This document shows positions 1 to 8,971 of a stretch of 64,000 bases of DNA, in pieces. The stretch lies in contig NZ_CP130058.1 of the NCBI RefSeq assembly GCF_030644365.1, positions 1,488,001-1,552,000 on the forward strand, given 5' to 3'. Below the pieces are notes generated by a model. It searched no databases and was not told the origin of the DNA. It saw only the letters and a list, made by a program, of their open reading frames with translations. Each line of letters starts with the position of its first letter. The stretch's first letter is position 1. The DNA comes from Schaalia sp. HMT-172. Lineage in GTDB: Bacteria; Actinomycetota; Actinomycetes; Actinomycetales; Actinomycetaceae. Both the position numbers and the translations under genes were made by a program.

Positions 1-1
1 C

Positions 2-280
2 TCCTTCAACACGGCTGCCGTCTCGATGCACGCGCTCATCCTGCCCGAGGATTCCCCCGTCGTCGGCAAGCGCGTGCAGTCTCTAGAGCTTCCGCCCAGC
101 TCTGTGCTGGCAGCTCTCCTGCGTGACGGGCGACCCCTCACCCCCAGCGCGGATGACGTCTTCGAGGCCTCCGACGAGCTGCTTCTCCTGGTTCCCGACG
201 CGAACAGCGCGGACCTCGACCAGCTACGTCAGGCGGTCGCGTCCCCCTCCTCGGAGGAATCAGAGGAAGACGAGGAGTAG
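2..280 (+). CDS. TrkA-type potassium uptake regulator, C-terminal part (partial)
   Basis: The gene is cut by the left edge; 92 codons remain, with the frame open from base 2. The visible part fits an RCK/TrkA-C domain: a strand-rich segment from ALILPEDSPVVGK to DELLLLVPD, then an acidic tail ending SEESEEDEE. Proteins of this family bind nucleotides or ions and gate Trk/Ktr-type potassium channels at the inner face of the membrane. The last 52 bases overlap the 3' end of the convergent DUF3159 gene. In actinobacteria a trkA pair commonly precedes the DUF3159 / OB-fold / DUF3710 block, which supports the call. The nucleotide-binding half is outside the window. Confidence 0.75.
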   Translation, partial: SFNTAAVSMHALILPEDSPVVGKRVQSLELPPSSVLAALLRDGRPLTPSADDVFEASDELLLLVPDANSADLDQLRQAVASPSSEESEEDEE

Positions 281-897
281 GCGCGCAGGCCCCACCAGGT
301 GGCCCAGGCGCCGAGCGCGAAGAGCGGCAGCCCCAGGGCGAGTTTGGCGACGCCGAGCTCGGCGACCGCGCCCGCGGCCCACAGGGGTGCCTGGACGGCC
401 ACACGCACACCGAAGAGCCCCGCCCACATCCACGTGAGCGCATTGCAGCGGCGGCGCAGGGAGCGCTGGGAGGCGTCCGCCCGCCAGCCAGTGGGCAGGC
501 CCGTTGCCATCGCGTAGAAGAATCCGACCAGGCTGCGGCGCGCGAGGACCGAGACCGCGAAGGCCGCCGACATGGCGACGTTGGTAGCGATGCCCCACGC
601 GAAGTAGTTTTCTCCGCGTCCAGTCGCGGCGGCGACAACAACTCCAACGGCGACACCGAAGAAACCCGAGAGGGCCTGCTGGACGCCCTGACGCTGAATC
701 AGGCGGATGAGACAGGCGATGAGGGCGACCGACAAGGCTGCCACGAGCGTCGGCACGAGCGCGTGCGTGAGGACGTAGACGACGACGAACACCAGGCCGG
801 GTGCGCTGGCTTCGATGACACCGCGCGTGCCGCCTAATGCCTGCGACCAGGAGAACTCCTGTGAGGTCGCCTGGCTCATCCATCGCGGAGTCGGCAT
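229..897 (-). CDS. DUF3159 membrane protein
   Basis: This 222-residue protein has several hydrophobic segments (roughly residues 30-65, 78-95, 100-120, 160-180 and 185-205) and matches the actinobacterial DUF3159 integral membrane family by composition and place. Its function is not established. Its start ATG overlaps the stop of the OB-fold gene by one base (TGATG arrangement), so translational coupling is likely and supports the start at 897. A second in-frame ATG lies at 879. The 3' end, encoding a Ser/Glu-rich tail, overlaps the convergent TrkA-type gene by 52 bases. Confidence 0.8.
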   Translation of the reverse strand: MPTPRWMSQATSQEFSWSQALGGTRGVIEASAPGLVFVVVYVLTHALVPTLVAALSVALIACLIRLIQRQGVQQALSGFFGVAVGVVVAAATGRGENYFAWGIATNVAMSAAFAVSVLARRSLVGFFYAMATGLPTGWRADASQRSLRRRCNALTWMWAGLFGVRVAVQAPLWAAGAVAELGVAKLALGLPLFALGAWATWWGLRAYSSSSSDSSEEGDATA

Positions 898-1277
898 CAG
901 CCCTCCCCCGCGATGACGCGGTAGAGCGGGTTGATGATGACCAGGCGTTCCCCGACGCGGCCGACGGTCCCCTCAACCTCGAGGCGCTGTCCGACGCTGA
1001 GCCCCGGAATGGAGGAGCGGCCGGGCCAGCGCAACTCGAGGGTGTCGGTGCCGTCGTAGAGGGTGGCGACGAGGACGCGCTGGGCGCCATCCTCGGGCGG
1101 GTAGGTCATGCTCAGGAGGGTGCCGAAGACCAGCGCATGGCTGCGATCCGTCACGTCGCTAATGGGGGTAACGCCGCGCGCGGCACGCGCCGAGTCCTCG
1201 TCGAGGGCAGCGTCCAGGGAGCGAGCATCTTTGTCGAGGCCGAGCGCAGCGCCGACACGAGAGATCCACGAGGACAT
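897..1277 (-). CDS. OB-fold nucleic-acid-binding domain protein
   Basis: This 126-residue protein starts at ATG 1277, beginning MSSWISRVGAALGL. An AGGAAG-type ribosome binding site lies just upstream, and the stop of DUF3710 is one base away. The open frame extends 42 codons further upstream, but that stretch lies inside the DUF3710 gene and looks like its shadow. The C-terminal half (RVLVATLYDGTDTLELRWPG through VGQRLEVEGTVGRV) reads as a five-strand OB fold like those of RecG/aspartyl-tRNA-synthetase-type binding domains. Family members in this neighbourhood are annotated only as nucleic-acid-binding OB proteins. The four minus-strand genes 229-2223 appear to be one operon. Confidence 0.8.
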   Translation of the reverse strand: MSSWISRVGAALGLDKDARSLDAALDEDSARAARGVTPISDVTDRSHALVFGTLLSMTYPPEDGAQRVLVATLYDGTDTLELRWPGRSSIPGLSVGQRLEVEGTVGRVGERLVIINPLYRVIAGEG

Positions 1278-1278
1278 G

Positions 1279-1911
1279 TCAGGCTTCCTGAGCACCCGCG
1301 GGCAGACGGACGGGCAGGAGCTCGAGACGGGTCCTCGGATGCTCGTCGCGGCGAACGACGATGCGGTCGATGACCTTCTCGATCTCGAGGCCGGCATCGG
1401 CATCGGCGGCCGCGGGGCCGATGATGTCGATGCGGGCGAACCAGCGATCGCCCTCGCGGCCCAGGATGCGCATGCGCGAGGTCGCGGAGCGGCCGTCGGG
1501 CATCCTCATGGGCATGTCGACGAGGAGCTCGTTGCCGTAGCGGGTGCGAATGTCGGCGACCTTGGCGCCCTGCTTCTCGAAGCCGGAGCGGATCTCGTCG
1601 CGCAGCTCGTCCCACACCCCGCCCGAGCGCGGTGCGGCGGCGACGCTCATCTGGATGCCGGAGTTTCCGAGCACGACGAGGATCTGCAGCACCGTGGTAC
1701 CGTCGTCGGCGACTTGGGTACGCAGCTGCATACCCGGCCTGGCAGGGAACAGGATGGCTCCCATATCGACGTAGCCTTCGGAGGTGTCCACCTCCCCGTA
1801 GTTACGAGGCCCGGGTTCGTTCCAGATGTCGGCGTCCTCGTCGCTGAGGCGAGGCAGCGCCTCGACCTCGTCGATCTCGTCGTCGTGTGTCTTCTTCTTT
1901 CGTCCGAACAT
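1279..1911 (-). CDS. DUF3710 family protein
   Basis: This is a 210-residue soluble protein of the actinobacterial DUF3710 family. It starts MFGRKKK, typical for the family, followed by an acidic linker and a conserved core (MGAILFPARPGMQLRTQV, then a WDELRDEIRSG helix and GREGDRWFARIDIIGPA). Biochemical function is unknown. It sits nine bases after the DUF4193 gene and one base before the OB-fold gene, so it is surely cotranscribed with them. In many actinobacteria dut lies next to this gene; no dut is seen in this window. Confidence 0.85.
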   Translation of the reverse strand: MFGRKKKTHDDEIDEVEALPRLSDEDADIWNEPGPRNYGEVDTSEGYVDMGAILFPARPGMQLRTQVADDGTTVLQILVVLGNSGIQMSVAAAPRSGGVWDELRDEIRSGFEKQGAKVADIRTRYGNELLVDMPMRMPDGRSATSRMRILGREGDRWFARIDIIGPAAADADAGLEIEKVIDRIVVRRDEHPRTRLELLPVRLPAGAQEA

Positions 1912-1920
1912 TCCTCTACC

Positions 1921-2223
1921 TTACATCGCGCACTCGGTGCACACGGGATTGCCGTTGGCATCCACGTGGTCGAGCTGCGAGGCATGGTGGACGAGGAAGC
2001 ACTGCGAGCACGTGAACTCGTCGTCCTGACGGGGAACGACGTGGACGGTGAGCTCTTCCTTTGACAGGTCGGCGCCGGGCAGTTCGAAATTCTCGGCAGC
2101 CTCGTTCTCGTCTTCTTCGATCTCGGCCGAGCCGGCATCGTTGCGACGGGACTTCAGCTCCTCGATCGAGTCCTCAGAGACTTCGTCCTCATTCTTGCGC
2201 GGCGCATCGTAATCGGTTGCCAT
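1921..2223 (-). CDS. DUF4193 zinc-ribbon-like protein
   Basis: This is a 100-residue protein starting MATDYDAPRK, which is the usual beginning of DUF4193 proteins. An AGGGGAG ribosome binding site upstream fixes the start at 2223, although the frame is open to 2286. Residues 20-60 are very acidic. The C-terminal third has two Cys pairs (CSQC and CTEC) about 28 residues apart, as expected for a zinc ribbon. The function is unknown. It is the first gene of the minus-strand operon that runs down to the DUF3159 gene and is divergent from sepH. Confidence 0.85.
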   Translation of the reverse strand: MATDYDAPRKNEDEVSEDSIEELKSRRNDAGSAEIEEDENEAAENFELPGADLSKEELTVHVVPRQDDEFTCSQCFLVHHASQLDHVDANGNPVCTECAM

Positions 2224-2388
2224 GGTTCTCCCCTTTCGCCCTCGAGCATTGTTGCACGAGTGGTCCATGCGCAGGGAGGATAACACTTGTTGGCGTCATG
2301 TGCCATCGTATGTGTGACACGCGCACTGCTACGCGACATTGACAGCATAATTTGAGACGATTCCACCTAGACGTATGAGGAGGAAGTG

Positions 2389-3648
2389 ATGATTGAGCTC
2401 GAATTGCTCGGGACCAGCGCCGACGGCGAATCCCTGGTGCTCACTGACGCCCAGGGTGAACGCTACTCTGTGTTGATCTCGGACGAGCTCCGTGGCGCGA
2501 CGCGCCGCGACAAGCCCCGCGTTGAGGTCGCTCCGTCGCGCCCGACGCTGGCTCCTCGCGACATCCAGGCTTTGCTTCGCGCGGGCGCGACCCCGCAGGA
2601 GATCGCGACCGAGCATGGGATGGACGTGCGCGCTGTCGAGCGTTTCGAGGCCCCCGTGCAGGCGGAGAAGGACTATGCGCTCACGCGCGCACGCGCGGTG
2701 CGTATCGGGGAGGGTGGACCCACGATGGGCGACCTGGTCCTGGATCGTCTCGCGGCACGCGGCGTCGACCCCTCTTCTCTGGAGTGGGCGGCCACGCGCG
2801 AGGCCGGCGAGCCCTGGCAGATCATCGTGACCTTCGTGCAGGGCGCGGCCGAGCATGGCGCGCATTGGCACCTGTCGAATTCGGGCACCCTCGAGGCCAT
2901 CGATCAGGAGGCGCAGTGGTTGACCGAGCAGATCTCGGCCTCTCCGACCGCCTCCATTTTTACTCCCCTCACGCGCCCCGCGCCCGCGCCTGATCCGGAC
3001 GAGGAGGACCTGCGTACCCGCGAGGCTCTCGTCGATCAGCTCAATGCGGCGCGCGGTAAGCGCCAGCAGATCGAGATCGACCTGGGCGACGACGTGGACG
3101 AGGAGGCCGAGTACCTGGCGGCCATCGCCGAGGAAGAAGGGACACAGGACCCCGAGCCCGAGCCATCGACTGGCCCGATTTCGGCGCGAATCTACTCGCT
3201 GGCCTCCGCCCGCACCAAGGTTGATCCCGCCGAACAGGAGGATGTCCTCTTCTCGGCGGCTCCCGAACTGCCCGCCCCGCGCCCCACCATGACGGGGGCG
3301 ATCCCGGTGACCCAGCGTGGGGCACGCGAGGGCGCCCAGACCTCGCCGCACGCTCTGCCGTGGCTCTCCGAGGCCCCCTCCCCCACAGAGGGAAACGACG
3401 CCTCGGGTCAGACGGACGAGCAGGAGACGCCCGCGATTCCGATGAAGGTCGTCACCCCCGATGGCGATGAGGCTGCTTCCGCCACGACCGGGGCCGTGCC
3501 CGCAACAACCGGTTCCGTGTCCACTGCGACGGGCTCGGTGCCCGCCCAGGGGCCGACGGGATCGCGCCTGGCGCGCAACGCGGCATCAAAGAAGGGCCGC
3601 CGTTCGGTGCCCAGCTGGGATGAGATTCTCTTCGGCTCGAAGCCGTAA
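2389..3648 (+). CDS. sepH: SepH, FtsZ-associated cell division protein
   Basis: This 419-residue protein has the SepH layout. A DUF3071 domain occupies about residues 1-175, with a helix-turn-helix-like stretch near residues 60-85 (ATPQEIATEHGMDVRAVE). A long low-complexity linker rich in Ala, Thr, Pro and Glu follows, and the short conserved motif VPSWDEILFG lies at the extreme C terminus. In Streptomyces and mycobacteria SepH binds FtsZ and promotes Z-ring assembly. An AGGAGG site five bases upstream favours ATG 2389; a GTG at 2386 is directly adjacent. The linker holds several VPATTGSV-like degenerate repeats near residues 360-390. Confidence 0.9.
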   Translation: MIELELLGTSADGESLVLTDAQGERYSVLISDELRGATRRDKPRVEVAPSRPTLAPRDIQALLRAGATPQEIATEHGMDVRAVERFEAPVQAEKDYALTRARAVRIGEGGPTMGDLVLDRLAARGVDPSSLEWAATREAGEPWQIIVTFVQGAAEHGAHWHLSNSGTLEAIDQEAQWLTEQISASPTASIFTPLTRPAPAPDPDEEDLRTREALVDQLNAARGKRQQIEIDLGDDVDEEAEYLAAIAEEEGTQDPEPEPSTGPISARIYSLASARTKVDPAEQEDVLFSAAPELPAPRPTMTGAIPVTQRGAREGAQTSPHALPWLSEAPSPTEGNDASGQTDEQETPAIPMKVVTPDGDEAASATTGAVPATTGSVSTATGSVPAQGPTGSRLARNAASKKGRRSVPSWDEILFGSKP

Positions 3649-3659
3649 ATTAGCGCCCC

Positions 3660-4808
3660 CTAGGAGAGGGTGACGACGGGGATACGCATCTCTGTCGAGG
3701 TCACCGACCCGTGAATACCCGGCATCGCAATGGCCGACGCGCTCTGCGTGCGCGAATCGACGACGCCGCCGCGCCCGCGTGAGAGCACCAGCAGGTCCCC
3801 GATGATGGACGCGCCGCTGCCTTCACCGATGAGGGCGGGCATCTGGGAGCGCGACACGATCCACGCGCTCTCCCCCAGGGCCTCGCGCCAGCGTGCCTCC
3901 ACTTCCGCGGCGCAACCCTCCTGCGCGTGCACGTGGGCCGCTCGCGTCTCTCCGGCCACGATCCTCACGCCCTCGCACAGGGCGGGCGTCGCGGCCACGT
4001 CGACGATCGAGTCGCGCTCCACGTTAATCATGCCGTGATCGGCCGTCAGAACCGTTCGCACGCCGCCAGGGAGGCCGCGCAGCAGGGTGGACAGGCCCGC
4101 GTCAAATTGCTCGACCTGCCCGATCCACGCGTCCGAGGCGACGCCGTGGGAGTGGCCGGAATGGTCGATCTCGGACCAGTAGAGGTAGACGACGGGCGTG
4201 CCCGCGCGCAGCTCGCGCAGGGCCGCGCTCACGCGCTGCTCGAGGGTGTCGGCGGGCACGTGGCGCGCGCCGCGCAGGGCCGCTCCGGTCAGCCCGGAGC
4301 CGGCGAAGCGCGCCGGGGAGACGACCGCGCAGTCCACGCCCTGGGCCCCGAGGCGCTCGAAGTACGTGGGCACCGGCTGCCACTGGGCGGGAGCCGGGCC
4401 GCCCTCCATGGCGAGCAGGTTCATGAGGCCGTCCCCGTACGCCACCGAGAAACCCACCATGTTGGTCGCGCCGGGGCGCGCGCCCGTCCCGAAGGCGGTG
4501 ATCGCCGCCGAGGTCGTGGAGGGGACGATCGTGTGGATCGATCGGATGTCTGTGCGAACGGAGCGCAGCGTCGGCGTGTGGCCCAGGTGATCCATCATGA
4601 GCTCGTAGCCGAAGCCGTCAACGAGGATGAGCAGTATCTGCCCAGCCCCGGCCTCGATACCCAGCGCGCGGGCGGCCTTCGCTGATGCCCCGGGCAGGGT
4701 GGGATCGATGGCGGCCAGCGCGGCGGGGATGACGTCCGTGATCGTGGGGGCGGCCGCGCCCGGCAGGTCGGCGCCCGGCATGTCCAGTGTCATCGCGCGC
4801 TCACTCAC
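3660..4808 (-). CDS. Alkaline-phosphatase-superfamily phosphodiesterase/nucleotide pyrophosphatase
   Basis: This 382-residue protein keeps the metal-binding layout of the alkaline phosphatase / nucleotide pyrophosphatase superfamily. Asp64 is in ILVDGFG, the nucleophile Thr98 is in VPSTTSA, and EIDHSGHSHG, TADHGM and a late His in GIHGS follow. There is no signal peptide, so it is probably cytosolic. The substrate cannot be read from the sequence. The GTG at 4808 overlaps the DUF5998 stop by 8 bases; an ATG at 4793 is an alternative start. This pairing with DUF5998 upstream of parC is common in actinobacteria. Confidence 0.82.
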   Translation of the reverse strand: MSERAMTLDMPGADLPGAAAPTITDVIPAALAAIDPTLPGASAKAARALGIEAGAGQILLILVDGFGYELMMDHLGHTPTLRSVRTDIRSIHTIVPSTTSAAITAFGTGARPGATNMVGFSVAYGDGLMNLLAMEGGPAPAQWQPVPTYFERLGAQGVDCAVVSPARFAGSGLTGAALRGARHVPADTLEQRVSAALRELRAGTPVVYLYWSEIDHSGHSHGVASDAWIGQVEQFDAGLSTLLRGLPGGVRTVLTADHGMINVERDSIVDVAATPALCEGVRIVAGETRAAHVHAQEGCAAEVEARWREALGESAWIVSRSQMPALIGEGSGASIIGDLLVLSRGRGGVVDSRTQSASAIAMPGIHGSVTSTEMRIPVVTLS

Positions 4809-5337
4809 CGTGGGTTCCCATCAGGCAGGCTAGGTGATCGACGAATTCGAGGGCCTCGTCCAGCGCGTCCCGCCCGTCGGCGGCCGCCGAAATGCGGAAG
4901 GTCAGGTCGTCCGGGTACGAGGTGCCCGTGTAGCCGTGGTCGGCCATGCAATTGGGGTCGTCGCAGCGGGCGGGTTCCATGTCGAGGCGGCGCGCGCCCT
5001 TCAGATCCAGCGCGATCGTCAATTCGGAGAGGCCGTCGGCGTGTTCGGGGTCGGAGAAGACTTCCATCGTGGAGTAGCCTGCGATGTCGGCCACGCGGTG
5101 CACGGCGGTCGCGATGTTGGCGGAGCCGCCGTCCAGTTCGTCGACGTGCAGCTGGACGATGGCTCGGCGCGTCAGGGAGACGACGGTGAGGTGACGGAAG
5201 ACGGATCCTCGATCGAAGCCAGTATCGACCTGGCACAGCGTCGCCAGCGGTTCGACTTGCCCCAGGGCGCGGCGCAGCGCGCGCTCGACGGCCCTCGGGT
5301 AAAAGCCGCTTCGTTCAATACGGGTCCATGTGTCCAT
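4801..5337 (-). CDS. DUF5998 family protein
   Basis: This 178-residue protein begins MDTWTRIERSGFYP, which I take as the true start; the frame remains open upstream into the parC region, but no family-like sequence precedes it. It contains a conserved Cys/His stretch (CDDPNCMADHGYTG) and an acidic C terminus. I know it only as a conserved actinobacterial family of unknown function. Its end overlaps the phosphohydrolase gene by 8 bases, so the two form an operon. It is divergent from parC, with 67 bases between the starts. Confidence 0.75.
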   Translation of the reverse strand: MDTWTRIERSGFYPRAVERALRRALGQVEPLATLCQVDTGFDRGSVFRHLTVVSLTRRAIVQLHVDELDGGSANIATAVHRVADIAGYSTMEVFSDPEHADGLSELTIALDLKGARRLDMEPARCDDPNCMADHGYTGTSYPDDLTFRISAAADGRDALDEALEFVDHLACLMGTHGE

Positions 5338-5391
5338 CCCCCAATTGTGCCCCGAAGCGGCGCGCCAGTCGAAATGAGCGCTCAGGCGCGC

Positions 5392-5404
5392 CATAATTGC
5401 CCGT
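5392..5404 (+). promoter_or_regulatory. Putative leaderless promoter of parC (-10 CATAAT)
   Basis: CATAAT at 5392-5397 is followed by seven bases and then the parC ATG at 5405. No ribosome binding site precedes that ATG. In actinobacteria this spacing puts the transcription start at or next to the start codon, giving a leaderless mRNA. The -35 region is weak (TCGAAA-like at 5369-5374). This is an inference from spacing only. Confidence 0.4.
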
Positions 5405-7876
5405 ATGGCTAAGAAGGACCAGGTCGTCGATATTCCCGAGAAGGATGAAAACATCTCCGAGATCGACGTATCGACAGAGATGCGTGGCTCCTTCCTGGAG
5501 TACGCCGTCTCCGTCATCTACGCTCGCGCACTGCCCGACGCGCGCGACGGCCTCAAGCCCGTCCAGCGCCGCATCCTGTTCCAGATGGATCAGATGGGCC
5601 TGCGCCCCGACAAGGGGCACGTGAAGTCCCAGCGCGTGGTCGGCGAGGTAATGGGTAAGCTTCACCCGCACGGCGATTCCGCGATTTACGAGGCCTTGGT
5701 GCGCCTCGCTCAGCCCTTTAATCTGCGGGTCCCCCTGGTCGACGGTCACGGTAACTTCGGTTCTCTGGATGATGGCCCGGCTGCCGCTCGTTACACGGAG
5801 GCGCGCATGGCGCCCGCCGCGCTGGACCTGGTGACGGGTTTGGACGAGGACACGGTGGACTTCGTCCCCAACTACGACAATCAGTTCATGCAGCCGGACG
5901 TCCTTCCGGCCGCGTTTCCGCAGCTGCTCGTCAACGGGGCCTCCGGCATCGCCGTGGGCATGGCGACGAACATCGCTCCGCATAATCTCTCGGAGACGAT
6001 CGCGGGTGCCATTCACCTGCTGGATCACCCGTCGGCCACCGTCGCCGACCTCATGCGGTACATCCCGGGCCCTGACCTGCCCGAGGGCGGCGTCATCGTC
6101 GGCTTGGAGGGCATCAAGGAGGCCTACGAGAGCGGTCGCGGCGCGTTCAAGACGCGAGCGAAGGTCCAGATCGAGCGCGTGACGGCCCGCAAGATGGGCA
6201 TCATCGTCACGCAGCTGCCCTACATGGTGGGCCCTGAGAAGGTCATCGAGAAGATCAAGGAGAACGCGAACGCGGGACGCCTGAAGGGCATTTCGTCGGT
6301 TCAGAACCTCACCGACCGCATCCACGGCCTGCGCCTGGTCATCGAGGTGAAGAACGGATTCAATCCCGAGGCTGTGCTCCAGCAGCTCTACCAGCGCACG
6401 CCGCTGGAGGATTCCTTCTCGATCAACGCTGTGGCCCTCGTGGGCGGCCAGCCGCGCACGCTGGGCCTGAAGGAGATGCTCCAGGTGTTCCTGGATCATC
6501 GCCTGGATGTGACGACGCGACGCAGCCGCTTCCGCCTGACAAAGTACGAGGATCGCCTGCACCTGGTCGAGGGTCTGCTCATCGCGATCCTGGACATCGA
6601 CGACGTGATCGCGATCATTCGGTCCTCCGATGACGCGGAGATCGCGCGCGAGCGCCTGATGACGGCCTTCGATCTGTCCGAGGCCCAGGCGAATTACATC
6701 CTCGAGCTGCGTCTGCGCCGCCTCACGAAGTTCTCTCGTATCGAGCTGGAAACCGAGCGCGACGAGCTGATGGCCAAGATTGCGTCGCTGCGCGAGATCC
6801 TGGAGGACCCGGAGTTGCTGCGCGCGCTCGTGAAGAAGGAGCTGCGCGAGGTCTCGGATCGTCTGGGCACGCCGCGTCGCACGCTGCTCCTGGCTTCGAC
6901 GGGCACGCCCGTGGGCGCCGCGGCCTCGGACGACGCTGCACTGGCGGCACTGCCGTCGGTGTCGCGTTCGGGCAAGGGTTTGGAGCTGCAGATCCCTGAC
7001 GACCCGTGCGTCGTCGTCCTGTCGGCGTCGGGCGCTCTGGCTCGCGTCGAGGGCGGGGATCCGCTGGAGCCCGGTCCGCGTGCTGCCTCGGATGGCTGGC
7101 GCGCGCAGCTGTCGTCGACGGCCCGCTCGCAGGTGGCCGTGGTGACGGAGGACGGCATCGCGCGCCGCATCGACGTCGTGGATCTGCCGGCTCTCCCCCG
7201 CTTCGAGACGGGCCTGTCGCTGGCCGGGGCGATGCCCTCGTCGCTGCTGCTGCACACGGACGTTCCCGCCGTGGGCTTGCTGGATCCCGAGGGCGAGGCC
7301 GTGGTCGCGATGGGCACGGCACGAGGCACGGTCAAGCGCCTGCGCCCGGATGTGCTTCAGCGCGACGAGTGGGAGGTCATCGCCCTGGAGGACGGGGACC
7401 GTCTCGTGGGCTTCGATCAGTGCTCGGATGGGGCGGACCTGGTGTTCGTGTCCTCGGACGCGCAGCTGCTGCGCACCCCCGCTGCGAAGGTTCGCCCGCA
7501 GGGGCGCACGGCCGGCGGCATGGCGGGCATGAAACTGAACTCCGGCGCCGAGGCCCTGGGCTTCTGGGTGGTCGAGGCCCCCATCGACGCCATCGTCGTG
7601 ACGGTGGCGGCGGCGCTGGGCGCGCTGCCGGGCACGGGCCAGACGACCGTGAAGGTCACGCCTTTCGAGTGCTATCCGGCGAAGGGCCGCGGCGGCCAGG
7701 GCGTGCGCTGCCAGCGCTTCCTGCGCGGCGAGGATCGCCTGGACATCGCGTGGGTGGGCACGAGGCCGGGGCGGGCCGCGTCGGCCGATGGTTCCCCCGT
7801 GGAGCTGCCCCAAGAGGACGAGCGCCGCGACGGCTCGGGCGTGCCGATCACCTTCGCGATCGCGTCGATCGGCTGA
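5405..7876 (+). CDS. parC: DNA topoisomerase IV subunit A
   Basis: This 823-residue protein is a type IIA topoisomerase breakage-reunion subunit. The catalytic Tyr130 lies in ARYTEARM. The quinolone-determining segment [10 protein letters not shown] spans residues 87-96, with Ser92 and Glu96 in the usual sensitive states. A long coiled-coil/C-gate region follows, then six-bladed CTD-like repeats. The actinobacterial neighbourhood (sepH upstream, parE about 5 kb downstream) supports ParC over GyrA. The C-terminal domain nevertheless has a GyrA-box-like GRGGQG ([13 protein letters not shown], about residue 760), so the assignment rests mainly on context. It works with ParE (12816-14936) to decatenate chromosomes. 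Confidence 0.88.
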   Translation: MAKKDQVVDIPEKDENISEIDVSTEMRGSFLEYAVSVIYARALPDARDGLKPVQRRILFQMDQMGLRPDKGHVKSQRVVGEVMGKLHPHGDSAIYEALVRLAQPFNLRVPLVDGHGNFGSLDDGPAAARYTEARMAPAALDLVTGLDEDTVDFVPNYDNQFMQPDVLPAAFPQLLVNGASGIAVGMATNIAPHNLSETIAGAIHLLDHPSATVADLMRYIPGPDLPEGGVIVGLEGIKEAYESGRGAFKTRAKVQIERVTARKMGIIVTQLPYMVGPEKVIEKIKENANAGRLKGISSVQNLTDRIHGLRLVIEVKNGFNPEAVLQQLYQRTPLEDSFSINAVALVGGQPRTLGLKEMLQVFLDHRLDVTTRRSRFRLTKYEDRLHLVEGLLIAILDIDDVIAIIRSSDDAEIARERLMTAFDLSEAQANYILELRLRRLTKFSRIELETERDELMAKIASLREILEDPELLRALVKKELREVSDRLGTPRRTLLLASTGTPVGAAASDDAALAALPSVSRSGKGLELQIPDDPCVVVLSASGALARVEGGDPLEPGPRAASDGWRAQLSSTARSQVAVVTEDGIARRIDVVDLPALPRFETGLSLAGAMPSSLLLHTDVPAVGLLDPEGEAVVAMGTARGTVKRLRPDVLQRDEWEVIALEDGDRLVGFDQCSDGADLVFVSSDAQLLRTPAAKVRPQGRTAGGMAGMKLNSGAEALGFWVVEAPIDAIVVTVAAALGALPGTGQTTVKVTPFECYPAKGRGGQGVRCQRFLRGEDRLDIAWVGTRPGRAASADGSPVELPQEDERRDGSGVPITFAIASIG

Positions 7877-7903
7877 GGCTCCCCTGTCCTCGTGACGTGA
7901 CGG

Positions 7904-7935
7904 TGGGGTGGCCGGGACTTCTCCCGGCCACCCCA
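7904..7935 (+). terminator. Hairpin terminator after parC
   Basis: A perfect 14-bp stem (TGGGGTGGCCGGGA with its complement) closes a CTTC loop 27 bases after the parC stop. A short T-containing stretch follows. It fits an intrinsic terminator. Confidence 0.75.
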
Positions 7936-7964
7936 GCGCTTTATCAGTTGTCATGCTGATGTGC

Positions 7965-7996
7965 GTGTGGGCCCGGCCGGTCGGCCGGGCCCACAC
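7965..7996 (-). terminator. Hairpin terminator of the sugar kinase operon
   Basis: A 15-bp inverted repeat (GTGTGGGCCCGGCCG and complement, nearly contiguous) lies just past the 3' end of the convergent kinase gene at 8021. It likely ends transcription of the minus-strand operon. Together with the parC hairpin it separates two convergent units. Confidence 0.65.
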
Positions 7997-8020
7997 CCGT
8001 TAGTTGAGGGATGCTCCTCG

Positions 8021-8971
8021 TCAGCCTCGCAGCGTCTTGTCTGCTGCCAGGATCTCGTTGACTTCCTCGCGCGTGGGCGAGTAGGCGCCCTGGTAGAGGA
8101 TCGTGATGCCCGAGGTGATGATGCCGCGGTGGATGGCGGGCAGGATCTGATCCCACGAGGCCTCGCGCAGGCGCTGCTTCGCCTCGGCCGAGCCCAGGAG
8201 ACCCGCGTCGACGAGGCCGGAGATCAGGCCGGCCATGAGCGAGTCGCCCGCACCCACGGTGTCCACCAGCTCGACGTCGAGGGGATCGACGACGAGCATG
8301 TCGCGCTCGGCGGCAGCCACAATGTAGACGCCCCAGGGGCCGCGCGTGCACAGGATCAGGGAGGGGCCGGACTGCAGCCACTCGTGCAGGACGTCCTCGA
8401 CGGGACGATCCGGGTACAGCCACTTCAGGTCCTCGTCCGACGCCTTGACGACGTCCGCGAGGGCCACGATCGCCTCGACGTGCGGGCGGGCCTCGTCGGG
8501 CGTGCCCAGCAGGGCGGGACGGATGTTCGGATCGTAGGACACCGTGCCGCGGATGGCCTGGCGCTTGACGGCGGCCAGGACCTTCTCAGCTCCGGGTTCG
8601 ACGACGACCACGTAGGATCCGGTGTGCACGTGTCCGACGGTGTCCGGGTCCTCGACGGCAGGAACGTCCCAGGACAGATCGAACTCGTAGGTGGCGTGGC
8701 CCTTCTCGTCGACGGCCGCGTGGGCGACCGTGGTGAATTCGGCGCCGTCGCTGCCGGGCGTCAGGGTGACACCGGCGGCTTCTGCGTGCGCGCGCACCTT
8801 GTCGCCGCGAGCGTCGCGGGCGAACCAGGTCGCCAGCTCGGACTCGTGACCCAGCCGGGTCAGGCCGGCTGCGACGTTGAGCATCGATCCCCCGACAACT
8901 TCGACGGGTTCACTGTTTGGGCGGGTGATCTCATCGATGAGAGCTTCCCCGATGTTCACGATTCTAGTCAT
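8021..8971 (-). CDS. PfkB-family carbohydrate kinase (probable fructokinase)
   Basis: This 316-residue protein is a ribokinase/PfkB sugar kinase. The N-terminal signature is GGSMLNVAAGLTRLG (about residues 27-41). The second PfkB signature, with catalytic Asp in DTVGAGDSLMAG, lies near residue 250. It should phosphorylate a sugar with ATP in the cytosol; fructose is the likeliest substrate by resemblance, but specificity cannot be proved. Its start overlaps the stop of the upstream sugar-porter gene by 8 bases, so transport and phosphorylation are coupled. Confidence 0.82.
   Translation of the reverse strand: MTRIVNIGEALIDEITRPNSEPVEVVGGSMLNVAAGLTRLGHESELATWFARDARGDKVRAHAEAAGVTLTPGSDGAEFTTVAHAAVDEKGHATYEFDLSWDVPAVEDPDTVGHVHTGSYVVVVEPGAEKVLAAVKRQAIRGTVSYDPNIRPALLGTPDEARPHVEAIVALADVVKASDEDLKWLYPDRPVEDVLHEWLQSGPSLILCTRGPWGVYIVAAAERDMLVVDPLDVELVDTVGAGDSLMAGLISGLVDAGLLGSAEAKQRLREASWDQILPAIHRGIITSGITILYQGAYSPTREEVNEILAADKTLRG

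Noticed and set aside
1278-1403. A longer OB-fold protein starting at 1403.
   Set aside because: The extra residues are an out-of-frame reading of DUF3710, and the start at 1277 has a ribosome binding site.
5315-7996. An 893-codon open frame antisense to parC.
   Set aside because: It mirrors parC in a high-GC codon pattern, is Arg/Ala/Gly-rich with no family resemblance, and parC itself is unmistakable.
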